A stretch of 64,000 nucleotides of DNA from Apiotrichum sp. Y4204 (GCA_025531455.1 JAMYHL010000018.1:596365-660364), one strand, 5' to 3'. Positions 35,985-47,158 are shown, counted from the stretch's first letter. The notes: generated by a model from the letters alone, not told the origin. Program-made: numbers and translations.

Positions 35985-36000
35985 CATCATCATCATCATC
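35985..36000. repeat. CAT trinucleotide repeat
   Basis: Five CAT units in the probable 5' leader of the complex I gene. They are complementary to the GAT run 220 bp upstream. Confidence 0.85.
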
Positions 36001-36040
36001 GGCCACTACATCCCCCGCCGCCCCCGCCTCGTCGCCCACG

Positions 36041-37417
36041 ATGTCCCTCGCGCGCCTAGCCAGCGCCGGCCTGCGCGCCGCCGCGCCCCGCCCCCTCCCC
36101 CTTCCCCTCCTCCGCCTTCCCGCCCGGTCGCTGAGCACCTCGACCGTTGCCCGTGCGCAGCAGCAGCCGGATTACTCCAAGGGACCGTCTGCGCTCGACA
36201 AGGCGGCCCAGGTCTTCTTCTTTACGGAGATTGTGCGCGGTGAGTATGAGAGATGAGCGGGAAGTGATGGGAACATGGGGGAAGTGAGGTTGTGGAACCT
36301 CGGAAGGTGGTGTGTCGGCTGGTGTGATCGCACATCGATTCGCCTCTCGCCTCGACGTATGATCTGCGCGGTGCCGGAGGAATGGCGCCGGCAGTGGGAT
36401 TTCAGCCGTCTCTGCGTTGTCGGCGTGGCTGTGTTGACGACCGCTGGCGTATTCGAGGCGGACAAGTCATCGGAGATCGAGTGGGGTCGTATCCGGCGCA
36501 CGTTCGACACGCTGGAGTTGCTGGATCAAGCGGGCGCAGCGGGCCACGCTCCTCTGGCTCGTCTGCTGTCCCGGTGGCGATTTTGGTCGCTGCTGGGCTC
36601 CGGAGCTTGGAATGGCGCCGAGCCGCCTTGGTCTCGCCACTCCGCGATCCGTGATCCGTGATCCGACCCCCGCCCCTCGTGAATCCTCGCCACTCCAACT
36701 CCCCGCCTTTCCCATTACCCCCGTCCTCTTCTCTCGCGTTCCCGTTTCTGGCTACTAACCTCCAGGCATGTGGATCGTTCTCGAGCAGTTCTTCCGCCCG
36801 CCCTACACAATCATGTACCCCTTCGAGAAGGGCCCGCTCTCGCCGCGCTTCCGTGGCGAGCACGCGCTGCGGCGGTACGCGAACGGCGAGGAGCGCTGCA
36901 TTGCGTGCAAGCTGTGCGAGGCCATCTGCCCCGCGCAGGCGATCACCATTGAGAGCGAGGCGCGCCTCGACGGCTCGCGCCGCACGACCCGCTACGACAT
37001 TGACATGACAAAGTGCATCTACTGCGGCTTCTGCCAGGAGGCTTGCCCTGTTGATGCTATTGTTGAGAGTGAGTCCTGGCGGGTAAGGAGAGGAGAGGGG
37101 GAAATCAGGACGTTGTGGGATTCATCGGGCGGCCCTGGCTAGGCATCCATGTCGCTATAAGCCAGCAGCCCTTTGGTCCCTTCCGAGAGTGCATCCTGTT
37201 CCTCTCTCCACCTCCTCTTGACACCTGTAGACCACACTAACACCGCAGCCCAGAACTTCGAGTACTCGACCGAGACTCGCGAGGAGCTCCTCTACAACAA
37301 GGAGAAGCTCCTCCAGAACGGCGACCGCGCCGAGGCCGAGATTGCCGCCAACCTCCAGTCGGACCACGTGAGTGAGAACGTAAAGAGTTGTTGCTGACTC
37401 GCCAGTACTACAGGTAA
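36041..37417 (+). CDS. NDUFS8: NADH:ubiquinone oxidoreductase 23-kDa iron-sulfur subunit (TYKY)
   Basis: Four exons, 36041-36239, 36766-37068, 37249-37367 and 37406-37417, give 210 residues. This complex I subunit holds clusters N6a and N6b in the matrix arm. Both CxxCxxCxxxCP motifs are intact: [12 protein letters not shown] and [12 protein letters not shown]. The N-terminus ([18 protein letters not shown]) is a mitochondrial presequence. The fourth exon is only 12 bases and encodes Tyr-Tyr-Arg-stop. The family ends in a similar aromatic-x-Tyr-Arg, which supports this micro-exon strongly. Reading through instead would give a different tail. The first intron is 526 bp, the longest modelled in the window; the others are 180 and 38 bp. 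Confidence 0.97.
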
Positions 37418-37992
37418 TTGTAGAGTGCTCCTTAACCAATCCATACCAAGATGCATGGGCTAGAAGTGGGCGCGTGGGCGAGCAGGGACGGGAGATGTAG
37501 TGGACTGCAGCGGAGGGGATAGTCGGTGGGGAGGCTCTGAGCGTTGAGATCTGGGTGCTTGGGCAAGTTCTGGAGGGTGGCGAGCGACACGCCAAGGTTC
37601 AGAGATTAGGTGTCGAGTCCGCTAGGTGTTCAGTGGTGGATATTCAGGATACCCCGACGGTTCTTGTCATCTGTGGCCGCCGTGCGTACGGAACATTTGA
37701 GCCCGAATGAATGTAATGCTCCGGAATGCATTCTGCAGATGTGGCCAACTGATACTGATGATGCTTGATCAACCGAGGTGACAACCTCATTATGATGGTG
37801 ACTGCAGGCGTGGCGCACAAAGTGCCACACTCGGTAAAACTGCGGATGGCGTCGCTTGGACCTGGGGGATCATGAAGAACGACACGGAGGTTGACTCACA
37901 CTGCATCACCCCCACCAACAACACCTCTTTGTTGACATCCCCATCCTATCCTCTCCGCATCCATTCATCCATCTTCCAGCGATCAAGCGGAT
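37418..37992. other. Intergenic region before the SR-type gene
   Basis: This 575-bp spacer holds a 3' flank and a promoter. A C/A-rich leader (CACCCCCACC, about 37908) precedes the next start codon. No coding sequence is supported. Confidence 0.5.
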
Positions 37993-40629
37993 ATGGACGT
38001 TGACAGAGGTGAGTATGCGTACCGCCGCCAATTGCCATCTCCGAATCTCCGCCTTGCAGCGCATTGCATGCTGTGCCGCACTTGCGCCGAGACAACGCGT
38101 CTACCTTCCTCCCTTCCCTTCCCGCTAACATCAGATTACGACCGCGACGACCGCGACCGCGACAACGACCGCGACCTGTCGCCCGTCCGCCCGCGCGACG
38201 ACCGCCGCGTGAGTACCCACCCCACATCTCTTCTAACGCCAGCGCTCGCGCTCGCGCACACGGAGCCGCTCGCCGCGCCGCGAGTCGCGGTCCCGCGACA
38301 GGGAGCATGATCGGGATCGGGGGCGTTCGCGCTCGCGTTCCCGCGACCGTGATCGCGATCGCGACGATAGGCGCGATAGGGACCGTGATAGGGACCGCGA
38401 CGACAGGCGCGGCGAGCGGCGCGAGAGGGACCGTGACCGCGACCGCCGTGGTGACCGCGACCGCGACCGTGACCGGGGCAGTCGCGAGGACCGGGCGGAG
38501 CGCGACCGCCTGGACCGGGAACGCGACCGGGAGCGGGCGGAGCGGAACCGCACGGAGCCGGCGCGGCGCACGCGCGAGGACGACCTGTACCGCCCCGGCG
38601 AGGAGGGAGGCTTCCGGCGGCGGCCGTCCGGCGGGCGCGGGTGGGGCGTACGCGGCGGATTCGGCGGGTTCCCCCCGCGTGGGGCGTTTGCTGGCGGCGT
38701 TGGGGTCGGCGCCGGCGCTGCGCCGAGTGGATACTACACCGGTACGCCACGAGAGCGCGAGGATATTCACGGCTTCGGGACGTACGTCTCTGCCGGGGGC
38801 CCGATGAATGCCTCTGCGGCCGAGGCGGAGGCGCATGCGCGCGTGTCGCGCCGCGAGAACCGTCTCTACGTCGGTAACCTCAGCTACGACTGCACGTACA
38901 ACGACCTGAGCAAGTTTATGAGCGGAGGTGCGTCTATTCGAGATGGAGCTTGGAGTGGGATTCGGGGTTGGTGGTACGGGCTTGGGATCGCGAGGGAAGG
39001 AAGACGGACATTGCGCGAGCGAAGATTCTGGCCAGGAGCGCGGAGATGGTCGGTCCTCAAGCTACGGCGTGTCCGAAGGGTGGATGGCGCGGAACTTGCC
39101 GCGCTGGCGACGGAGCGGGGTGATGTGATGGCGGGACGGCATGGACTGGAATGGACGCGAGGATCTTGACTGGACGCGTGGATTCTGGCTGGACGCGTGA
39201 GGACTTTGGATGGATGGATCTGGATCCTGGAGTCTGGGGAATCACTCGGACAGATTACCCCGGAGATTCCACTGGATTCAAACGGATGCGAGAAGGACCG
39301 AGAGAAGGAACCCCGATCCCAGCCTAGCAGCGCAACTCCTGCACCACTTCTCCACGCACACGATTAACATTTAGCCGGCGGCAATGTGGTCTTCTCCGAG
39401 GTGCTCGTCACTCCCAACGGCACGTCCAAGGGCTGCGGGTGAGTGCGGATGTGTTCACATAAGCTCACGGCAGAATCGTCGAGTTTGAGACGCGCGACCA
39501 GGCTCGCCACGCAATCGAGGAGCTCACCGAGCGCCGCTTCATGGGCCGTGCAGTGTTCATCCGCGAGGTAAGCTCGGATATTGATTGCCAGCTGACATCA
39601 GGACCGCGAGGAGACTGCACGCTTCGGCGCACCGCCGATTCCCGGCAAGATCGGCCTCGCGACTGGCGAGTCGCGCAGCTTTGGCGCGCAGACGAACCGC
39701 AACATCTTTGTCGGCAATCTACCGCCCCTGGCGTCGTGGCAGGACCTCAAGGATCTGATGCGCCAGGCAGGCGAGGTCATCCGCGCGGATGTGAGCATGA
39801 CCCCCGACGGCAGGTCGAAGGGGAATGGCACTGTCGTGTTTTCCGACTCTGAGAGTGCGGCTGCCGCCATTCGTGAGTGCAAAAGGAGTTTCATCACTGA
39901 TCTCAGAAATGTACAATGGCTACAACTGGAACGGCACTATTATCGAGGTGCGCGAGGACCGCTTCGCAAACATGCCCTTCCGCGGGGGCCGGGGCGGGGT
40001 CCCAATGCGCGGTGGGCTGCCGCCTCGTGGTGGTCCGCCCTTTGGCGCACGTGGAGGCTTCCGCGGCGGCTTTGGGGGAGGTGTGGGGGTGGGTGCTGGC
40101 GGTGGCATGGGGATGGGCGGCGGTGTGGGCAATGGCGGATACCCCGCGGCGGGTGGCTTTGGCGCGCCAGCGCCAGTCGCCAAGGTGGAGCCGGAGCCCG
40201 CTGCGCCGCAGGGCTCTGGCCTCTCTGCCGTCCCCGCCGAGCCGAGCCAGCAGATCTGGGTGCGCAATGTGAGTAGCTACCACCTTCTCATCTGACGGCA
40301 GCTCCCGTGGTCGACGACGAACGAGGATCTGGTCGAGCTGTTTGAGACGGTCGGCAATGTGTCGCTTGCGGAAATACTGTACGAGGGCGAGCAGAGCAAG
40401 GGCGAGGGCATTGTCGAGTTCACCGAGACGCGCGAGGCAAAGGAGGCGAACGACCGCTTCATGGGCTATGTGTATGGTGGCCGGGCTCTTGGTGAGTGCG
40501 GGCGGAGTGTGCGACGCCGCGAGTGCAGCACCACTATAGATTATACTAACCCCAGACGTCCAGTTCAACCCTCGCTGGCACTCGTTCACGCCCGGAGCGA
40601 CGCGTGGCGGCCAGGGCGAGGCAGCGTAG
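37993..40629 (+). CDS. Three-RRM SR-type mRNA-binding protein (Gbp2/Hrb1-like)
   Basis: Nine exons, 37993-38008, 38135-38208, 38243-38927, 39375-39438, 39474-39567, 39602-39872, 39907-40268, 40302-40491 and 40556-40629, give 609 residues. Residues about 1-180 are Arg-Asp/Arg-Ser repeats, followed by an RGG-like Gly-rich stretch. Three RNA-recognition motifs follow: RLYVGNLSYD (about 237), NIFVGNLPPL (about 344) and QIWVRNLPWS (about 517), with RNP1-like segments such as SKGCGIVEFE, SKGNGTVVF and SKGEGIVEF. A Gly-rich linker precedes RRM3. The order RS/RD-RRM-RRM-Gly-RRM matches yeast Gbp2 and Hrb1, shuttling proteins that load on mRNA and guard its export. The first exon is just 16 bases. Five introns are 33-35 bp, while intron 3 is 447 bp. 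Confidence 0.85.
39152..39208 (+). repeat. 19-bp tandem repeat inside an intron
   Basis: Three units of 19 bp start at 39152, 39171 and 39190, each beginning TGGACGCG. They lie in the unusually long third intron of the SR-type gene. A GGAT-rich stretch follows. Confidence 0.8.
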
Positions 40630-40978
40630 CGGCAGCAGTACGTAGGCGCCTGAGGGCTGTAATGCGACTTTATTGCGATATCGTAGCGGGGTGGGGGGTG
40701 AGGGGTGCGGGGTGCAGCGGGGTGTGACGTGACAGTGTGCGCCAGACGGGCCGAGGTGGTGGGAACGAACAGTAGAAGGAAGCATCCCCCGCCGCGCGGC
40801 ATTAATGTGGCCAGGGGCCGCAATGCGGACTACTCATTACGAGGAACATGGGATGGCACTCGTGCATCTCGCACCGACCCCAAAACGGAGTGCATCAGTT
40901 TGCTGCTGGTACCGAAACTCCAAACGACGTCTGGTACATAAATACCAAAATCAGACCAGAGCCAGTCCCCAACGCACG
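40630..40978. other. Short intergenic region
   Basis: This 349-bp spacer lies between two genes on the same strand. A G-rich segment (GGGGTGGGGGGTGAGGGG, about 40690) follows the upstream stop. No coding sequence or clear core promoter was seen. Confidence 0.5.
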
Positions 40979-42402
40979 ATGGACGACCAACGCTCGCAGT
41001 GGCTCGCCCCAGAGAACGTGCACCACGTCCTCCTCGCCGACGCCCCGGGGCTGCATGCCGCCGCGGCCGCCCTCCTGGCCGCGAGCACCGCGAGCGCCGG
41101 CCAGCTCGGACAGCTCGGGATAGACAACGGCGGCGTGGTCAGCGTGAGTCGTCCACCGCCAACCTAACAACAGTGTCAGAGGCAAGCTACCAATCCCGCT
41201 TCCACCACCCCGCCACACATAACCCCCGGCCTCCCCGTCTCGCGATTTCACGCCCTCGACGCCCGTCGCGCCGCGGGCTCAGCATACGCCGCCGCGCTCG
41301 CTGATCTGATCCCGGGGGGAGGGGCGTACATCGAGGCGTAAGACTAAATCCGCGGCTGGTGGTGATGATAGATTTCCCCGCGCCCCCGGTCCAGAGCTCG
41401 TCATCGGCCTAAACGATGTCGATTATCCCAGACACACGCTGTGTGGTCGTATGTGCAGCGAAGGTTGCGCTGACGCTAGATCCCGCAGCACCGGCGTTTC
41501 CGTGGTTCGTAGGCGTGTTCGCGCCGCTGGACGGAAACCTTGGCGCGGCGCAGGTCCGTCTCTTTGGGTATCTCCGCGCCGCGGCCCAAACTACGGCGGA
41601 TACGGTGGAAACGGTGTATGGGCTGTATGCGTGCGGAAGCGCGGTCCGCCTCGTGATTGCCAAACGGGACGGGGAGAGTCTGGTGAGCCAAGTCGACAGT
41701 GAGAGCTGATTATCCTAGCTCGTGGCGGACGTCTGGGCCGGCGCACTCACCCTCGCCTCCCAGCTTGAACAGGTGGTCGGCATGCTGGCGTATATTGCTG
41801 CGGAGGCGGGGACGCGGCGCGCGCAGGTTGCGCAGCTTGCGCAGATGGCGCACTTCCGCGCGGGGACTGGAGGCCAAGGGGACCAAGTGGAATGTCTTTC
41901 GCACCCCGCTTTCACCACCTCTGAGCCTTCCATCGCTTCCAACGCCTCCCACGCCTCCCACGCGCACACCCCCTCAGACACTACGACCACGCCCTCCCGC
42001 GCCCTCTCGCCGCCAGACGAAGACCTGCTCCCGCCCTCGCCCTCGGCGTGGCTCTCCCGGCGGCGGGCGAGCACGAGCGCCATCCCCCCCGTCTCCGTTG
42101 AGAAATGGCACGCGCGCAGCCTGGGCAGCCAGCACGGCAGCCAGCACAGCCAGGGACACGGCGTCCTCCCGGGCCTGTCCATGTCGCCGTCCACATCGCC
42201 TTCCCTCTCCCCACTGTCGCCGCTGTCCCTGCTCTCGCCACTCTCGCCGCTGTCGCCCCTCGCGCCCCGCTCGCCCCGCAACAAATCCCACTCCCTCTCG
42301 CAGTCTGCGTCGCACGCCTCGCTTGCGTCCTTCCGCTCGCCGATGCCGCTTCATCCGTGGTGCGACGAAGCGCCGTCGTCGTTCCGGCGACACTTTGCCT
42401 AA
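40979..42402 (+). CDS. Unknown protein with a Ser/Pro-rich tail and tiny introns
   Basis: Five exons, 40979-41143, 41174-41337, 41372-41448, 41480-41682 and 41719-42402, give 430 residues with every phase matching. The introns are 30, 34, 31 and 36 bp, among the smallest in the window. The first two-thirds look like a folded alpha/beta protein (GPELVIGLNDVDYP, WFVGVFAPLDGNL, RLFGYLRAAAQTTADTVE, GALTLASQLEQVVGM). The last 180 residues are Ser/Pro/His-rich, with repeated LSPLSP units, and are probably disordered. I recognise no family. Intron 1 has two acceptors six bases apart (41173 or 41179). The gene converges on the zinc-finger gene with 177 bp between stops. Confidence 0.75.
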
Positions 42403-42579
42403 TCCATGCAGGCTGCGCGCCGGTCGCGCTGCTTCTCATCAGTCACCCCAAGACGCTCACTTTACAGCTCTCAAATTTCAGCCAGTCAATCCTATAGCCC
42501 TGCCCTGTCAATACCGCATATGTCAGAATCAATATCCAAGCCGTGTCATGTGTTTCTACAACCATCCTCCAGTCCCTCC

Positions 42580-44787
42580 CTAGTGGTGCTGCTTGCTCTG
42601 GTGGCGCTTGAGCGCGTCCTGGCGCGTAAAGTACTCGCCGCACGTCTTGCACCGGATTCGCGGCTTGTCGCGGATCGTCTTCCACAGCAGCGCCTTCTCC
42701 TCGGGCAGCTTACCCTCGGCGACGAGATCGCCCTCGCGCCGCGCGTGCCGCGCCATATGTCGTGGAATGTCGTATTTGCGAGTAAACACGTCGGGACAGC
42801 GCTGATACGGCGGGAGCGGATTGACATAGTCGCACTGCACGCCGCCAGCGAGCTTGGCCGCCGAGCTCGTGGGTGTCGAGGGGCTCCCTGCCGAAGCGCC
42901 CGGTTCGCTCGCCTCGCTCCCGCGCCGCGCAGCTATCGCCTTGTTGGTCGCTGGTGCCGCCTTGCCCGTCTTTTTCGGTGTTGTCGTGGGCTTGCCAGCC
43001 GCCGGGGACGGCGCAGGAGGGACCTGCAGCGTCGCGCGCACACGTGGGCGCTTGCCCTTGGCCCGTTTCCGGCCCTTGCTGCCCTGGAACTCGCTGCCAC
43101 TCCCGCTCGCTTCGGAATCCGAGCCTTCGGCACGCTCGGTCGACCGGTCCGCCTCGCCCTGCTGCTGTCGCAGAGCAGCGTCCGGCGTCTCCATCATATT
43201 GCTCTTTCGCCGCTTCTTCGGCGGCTCCACCGTCTCGTCCGCCACGGGACCCTCTGCGCTCGGCGTGCTGTCGTACCCTGGCGAACCATACCCCGTGTGG
43301 CCCATCATCTCGCCAATCCGGGGCGAACCCGTAGGGATGCCGCTCTCACGCCACTGCGCCACAGCTTCGGCCCCAGCCTTGCGCCGCGTACTGCTGCTGT
43401 ACCGCGTGCGCTCGTGGTGCGCCGCCGCGTGAGAAAGAAGGTCAAGCCCCGAGGCAGATGACGACGAGGGCGATCCTTCCCGCATCCCACCGACTGTCTG
43501 GTCGTCGTCGTCATTGTTGTCAGGTGATCCCTCGCCAGAAGCGCCGGCCGGCTGCTGCGTCGAGTTTGCCGATGGGGGCCGCGGCATGGAAAAGCTCTGG
43601 CTCGGGGTGTGCCCGCCGCTCGACGGAAGGGCCCCACCGTTGCGGCGGGGCGATATCGGTCCCTTGTGGGTCGACGATGGCGGAGGCATTGTTGGCGATG
43701 GTCTTGCCGGCGGCGGCAGCGGTCGGGGGTAGGGGGAATAGCTGTACTGCGGGGTGGAGCCAACGGCTGTGGAGACCCACTGTACACTCGCGAGGTGTTC
43801 AGACTCCTCCGATGACGTGCTCGACCCCGAGCTCACAAACGAACGCCCGGTGCGGAGATCGCGCTCGCCCGTGCCGTCTCCCGGCCGACGGACAAACGCC
43901 GCCATGCTGCGGGGAAGCTCGTATGCATTGCTCGTCGTGATGGGCCGCCCGAGGGTGCCTGCCTGGACGACGCTTGGTGTACCGTTGATGGCGCGCACGG
44001 CCTCGTCAGTCAGTGCCAGTTGCTTGGCAATAGCCTGCTCGTCCATTGCCATGTGCTCATCCTCGCTGGAGACCGGGTAGTTTGGGAATCCATCTTGGTT
44101 GTAGGTGGAGCCAAAGTTGGTGATTCCAGAAAGCGAGAGGGAAGATTCGGTGGATGTCGACCGCGCCTTGGTCCATCGCGACGGGCGGGGCGCGGCATGG
44201 GATCCATTCGTCGTTTGGCTCAGCGATTCCATGCTCGACGGCTCTGTGGTTACTGAGTTTGTATGCCAAGTGTCCTTTGAACGCGAGGTGCCAGAGCTCG
44301 GAGTGGAAAACGAGTTGACCGTCGACGCCGAGCTGGGGCCGTCATCCGACTTTGCGCCTGGGGCTTTGGGGATCGGCTGCGGCTGGGCGGAAGCGTGGCT
44401 GGCGCGGTCGTGCTTCGGCGGCACGACAAACACCGCGTCGGTTGCCGGATCGTCGTCGCTCGACATGGTAGGTGTCGGGGAGGGGGTGCGGTTCAACCGG
44501 CGGTCGCGGAGCAGGGGCTGTACGACAGCAGAGGGAGACAGCAGTCGCGGGGAGATTGTATGCCAACCGGTCCAAAAGCAGTGCTGCGGCGGCGAATCGA
44601 GATGGAGCGACCGTTCGAGCCAGAGGTGACACGAAACGTCTTGGGCGAATGTCTCCTCGGGCTGCGGGTCGTCGTGGGCCTCGTAGTCTTCACAGTCGGC
44701 TTGGTGCTTGTCAAAATGGGGGTGGCCAGCTGCCATGGGGTAAGCTTGTGAAAAGGATGTTGTAGAGATCATTGTTGTTGTTGACAC
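42580..44787 (-). CDS. C2H2 zinc-finger protein, probable transcription regulator
   Basis: A single exon encodes 735 residues. The C-terminal 100 residues hold two zinc fingers. The first is atypical, with 11 residues between its cysteines (CDYVNPLPPYQRCP) and then DIPRHMARH. The second is canonical, CKTCGEYFTRQDALKRHQSKQHH-like, at the very C-terminus. Upstream come a Lys/Arg-rich nuclear-localisation-like stretch (KGRKRAKGKRPRVR), PPKKRRKS, and long Ser/Pro/Thr-rich disordered segments. The arrangement is that of a sequence-specific fungal DNA-binding protein, but I cannot name an orthologue. The true start may be the ATG at 44466 (MSSDDDPATD), because the first 107 residues look like translated leader. 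Confidence 0.82.
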   Translation of the reverse strand: MSTTTMISTTSFSQAYPMAAGHPHFDKHQADCEDYEAHDDPQPEETFAQDVSCHLWLERSLHLDSPPQHCFWTGWHTISPRLLSPSAVVQPLLRDRRLNRTPSPTPTMSSDDDPATDAVFVVPPKHDRASHASAQPQPIPKAPGAKSDDGPSSASTVNSFSTPSSGTSRSKDTWHTNSVTTEPSSMESLSQTTNGSHAAPRPSRWTKARSTSTESSLSLSGITNFGSTYNQDGFPNYPVSSEDEHMAMDEQAIAKQLALTDEAVRAINGTPSVVQAGTLGRPITTSNAYELPRSMAAFVRRPGDGTGERDLRTGRSFVSSGSSTSSEESEHLASVQWVSTAVGSTPQYSYSPYPRPLPPPARPSPTMPPPSSTHKGPISPRRNGGALPSSGGHTPSQSFSMPRPPSANSTQQPAGASGEGSPDNNDDDDQTVGGMREGSPSSSSASGLDLLSHAAAHHERTRYSSSTRRKAGAEAVAQWRESGIPTGSPRIGEMMGHTGYGSPGYDSTPSAEGPVADETVEPPKKRRKSNMMETPDAALRQQQGEADRSTERAEGSDSEASGSGSEFQGSKGRKRAKGKRPRVRATLQVPPAPSPAAGKPTTTPKKTGKAAPATNKAIAARRGSEASEPGASAGSPSTPTSSAAKLAGGVQCDYVNPLPPYQRCPDVFTRKYDIPRHMARHARREGDLVAEGKLPEEKALLWKTIRDKPRIRCKTCGEYFTRQDALKRHQSKQHH

Positions 44788-46035
44788 TTGCCTTTGAGGT
44801 GGGGAGATCAGAACAGCGCGAGTGACAATTGCAGTGAGTGACTGCGACAGTCCTTGTTGTTTTAGGATTCGGGTGGCGTCTGCCTTTGCTATCCCCAGCG
44901 CGCAGCTCGTGACGGTAGCTTCTGCGAAGAGCAGGTTGCGCGGAATCGGAGCTGATGGAGGTGCTTCTCGCCCTTGGCGGTTCCTTTACCGCTTCTTGGA
45001 TCTGGGTTTCTCTCCGTGCCGGGCGGAGCTGCCTAAGTCGAGTCAATTCGATCAGCTCTTTTCTTGCTGTGCACAGCAGTTTCCAGCGGGGTATGGGAAA
45101 GGGGATAGAGTGCCCGTGGTTTTGTTTGGGCAATGTTTTGGATGGATGCGAGAGAGAGGGTTGGATGTGTGACTGAAAAGAAAAGAAAAGAACGAACTCG
45201 GTGTTCACAAAGTGCGATGTGGTTTGTGTTTCTCTGTGCTTGTGTCTGTCTTGCTTTGTTCTCGCTCCTGCTGCTGCTGCTGCTGCTGCTCCTGAGTTTT
45301 GCTGGTTGTTGGGTGGCCAACTCGCTCAGCCAACCACATTACAGGAATCCTCCTGGTCGAATCCCCCAAGTGGTCGGTCCCTGAGAACCACCCACCCATC
45401 TTGCCCCCCAACTTTGGGTGGCGAAAAATTCAAATTCGTATTAAACCTTCGCTGGGATGGTAATAGGAATCTAATAGCAATACCCACACATTAGGAATCA
45501 GCTTGATTAGAGGCGGTAATCGATGTTTGGATCGGCGTAATGCGGAATTTGCCACCAGCAGTTAGGCCGAAACCAGATTCTTCTCTGGCCTATTTAGGTG
45601 AGGAGTTTAGGCATGCAAATGAAATTCACGAATGGGAGTGAACCCCCCAGGATCTCTATGGTGGACGTCATATCCTCTTATCCTCAGCCCACCGTCCCAC
45701 CGTCCCACTGTGCCACCTACCACTGTACCGCTGTCCATACGATTGTCATGCAAGCCATCAGTGCTCCTAGGCTGCAACCCATCCGCAGGTTGGCTTTGGG
45801 CTTCCGCACTGTGTACAGAAGGAGATGGATGAAGATTCTCGGGACGCGTATACATCTTGTACAGAACACCATCAGGAGCCGCACAAAGGACCGAGATTGA
45901 ATTTCGTTTGGTCCTGTGTTCGCTGTTTTTCGTTGTTTGTTTTCTTTGTTTTTGTTGTGCGATTCCTGTCCTTCTTATTTCGTGTCTCTTCGGGTTCTCT
46001 TCTCAAGCTGACCCTATTACCCTCCCTGCTCAACC
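44788..46035. other. Intergenic region between two minus-strand genes
   Basis: This 1.25-kb spacer is the probable long leader and promoter of the zinc-finger gene and the 3' flank of the NmrA-like gene. It contains AAAAG units near 45179-45193, a CTG run at 45268-45290 and a T-rich stretch near 45900-45990. No coding sequence is supported. Confidence 0.5.
45268..45290. repeat. CTG trinucleotide repeat
   Basis: About seven and a half perfect CTG units lie in the presumed upstream region of the zinc-finger gene. Confidence 0.9.
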
Positions 46036-47158
46036 CTAGCACTCAAACATCTTTCGGACCTCGGGCGACTGCTCCGCCCACTCGCGGAACCCCCATGCAC
46101 CCGGGAAGACGCGGCGGCCTTCCTCAATGTCGGGGTGGAACGCGCTGGCGTCAGTAAAATATTCACGCAATCCGAGCGCACTGTTCGAGCATCGCCGTGG
46201 AGGCCGCGTGCATTTGGGGACTGATACCGGGGTCTGAAAGGAAGTCATCGGCGGTCTTGTGTGGCGTCGTGACGTTTTTGCCGGTGACAGATGAGAGCAC
46301 GGCTGCCATCTCACCGTATGACGTGCGCTCCGCAACGGCTTGCATGTCGTGGCCTGGAGTTAGTGTTCCTGCAGGGAGTACATGAGTTTCGAAGGCGGCC
46401 AACACCCACCGATCCACTTGTCCGGGTTGTCGAACGCAATCTTGACCCACTCGCCGAGCTGCTCAACGGCGAAGCCGTAGATTGGCACGTCATCGGGGAG
46501 GTCAACGGGGATGACGTACGCGCCCTCTTTGAAGGACACAGGGAAGAACTGGATATTGTTGAAGAAATATGAGACAAACACGTTGGTCGCAGGCGCCTTG
46601 ATCGACTTGAGATACGCCGACACTGCGGTCAGCTCAATTGCCCCAGGTGAGTTGAGTAAGCCAACGCCTCAACTCACCCTCCGCCTTGCCATCAAACTCA
46701 TGCAGTATGCGGTCCGGCAAGCTCTCGAGGCTCGAGTACACAATGTGCCTAACTCCAGCGATAAGGGCCCCATCGATGGCAGCTTTGCACTGGGCCACCT
46801 CGATGGTCTGCGCCTCGGCGGCGTTGTCTTTACCGTTGTAGACCGCGAAGACTGTCGTCAGTGATGGGTATATGCGGAGTGTCACCCACAGTCAGCCATG
46901 AGGAACATGCCATATGCGCCCGAGAGGGCGGCAGCATAGCTCTCGGGCACGCTGAGGTCACCCATGACTACGGTGACTCCCAGGTCCGCCATTGCTAGAG
47001 TCAGCCTGTCTCCGAGCGATTTCCCCACCCTTGGCCTTGGGTGAATCCGGGTTACGCGTAATTCCTACGACTTGCCAGCCGCTGTCGCGGAGGAGAGCGC
47101 GGGCGACGCTGCCGCCCTGGTTGCCAGTCACACCAAACACGACAATCTTGCGAGTCAT
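46036..47158 (-). CDS. NmrA-like NAD(P)-binding protein
   Basis: Six exons, 47029-47158, 46890-46994, 46678-46851, 46410-46622, 46182-46353 and 46036-46144, give 300 residues, typical for the family. The N-terminus has the Rossmann signature VVFGVTGNQGGSVARALL. MADLGVTVVMGDL, GAYGMFLMAD, AGVRHIVYSSL and TNVFVSYFFNNIQ follow in the usual order. NmrA-like proteins bind NAD(P) without clear catalysis. They act as redox sensors regulating transcription, as NmrA does for nitrogen repression, or as atypical short-chain reductases; the role here is unknown. The last intron (37 bp, donor GTGCGC) is the least certain junction. The introns are 34, 38, 55, 56 and 37 bp. Confidence 0.92.

Larger units (their letters stand above)
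35628..36040. other. Intergenic region STE23 to complex I subunit
   Basis: This 413-bp spacer contains two complementary simple repeats, a GAT run at 35737-35766 and a CAT run at 35985-36000. The second lies about 40 bases before the next start codon. A C/A-rich leader follows. No coding sequence is seen. Confidence 0.55.
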
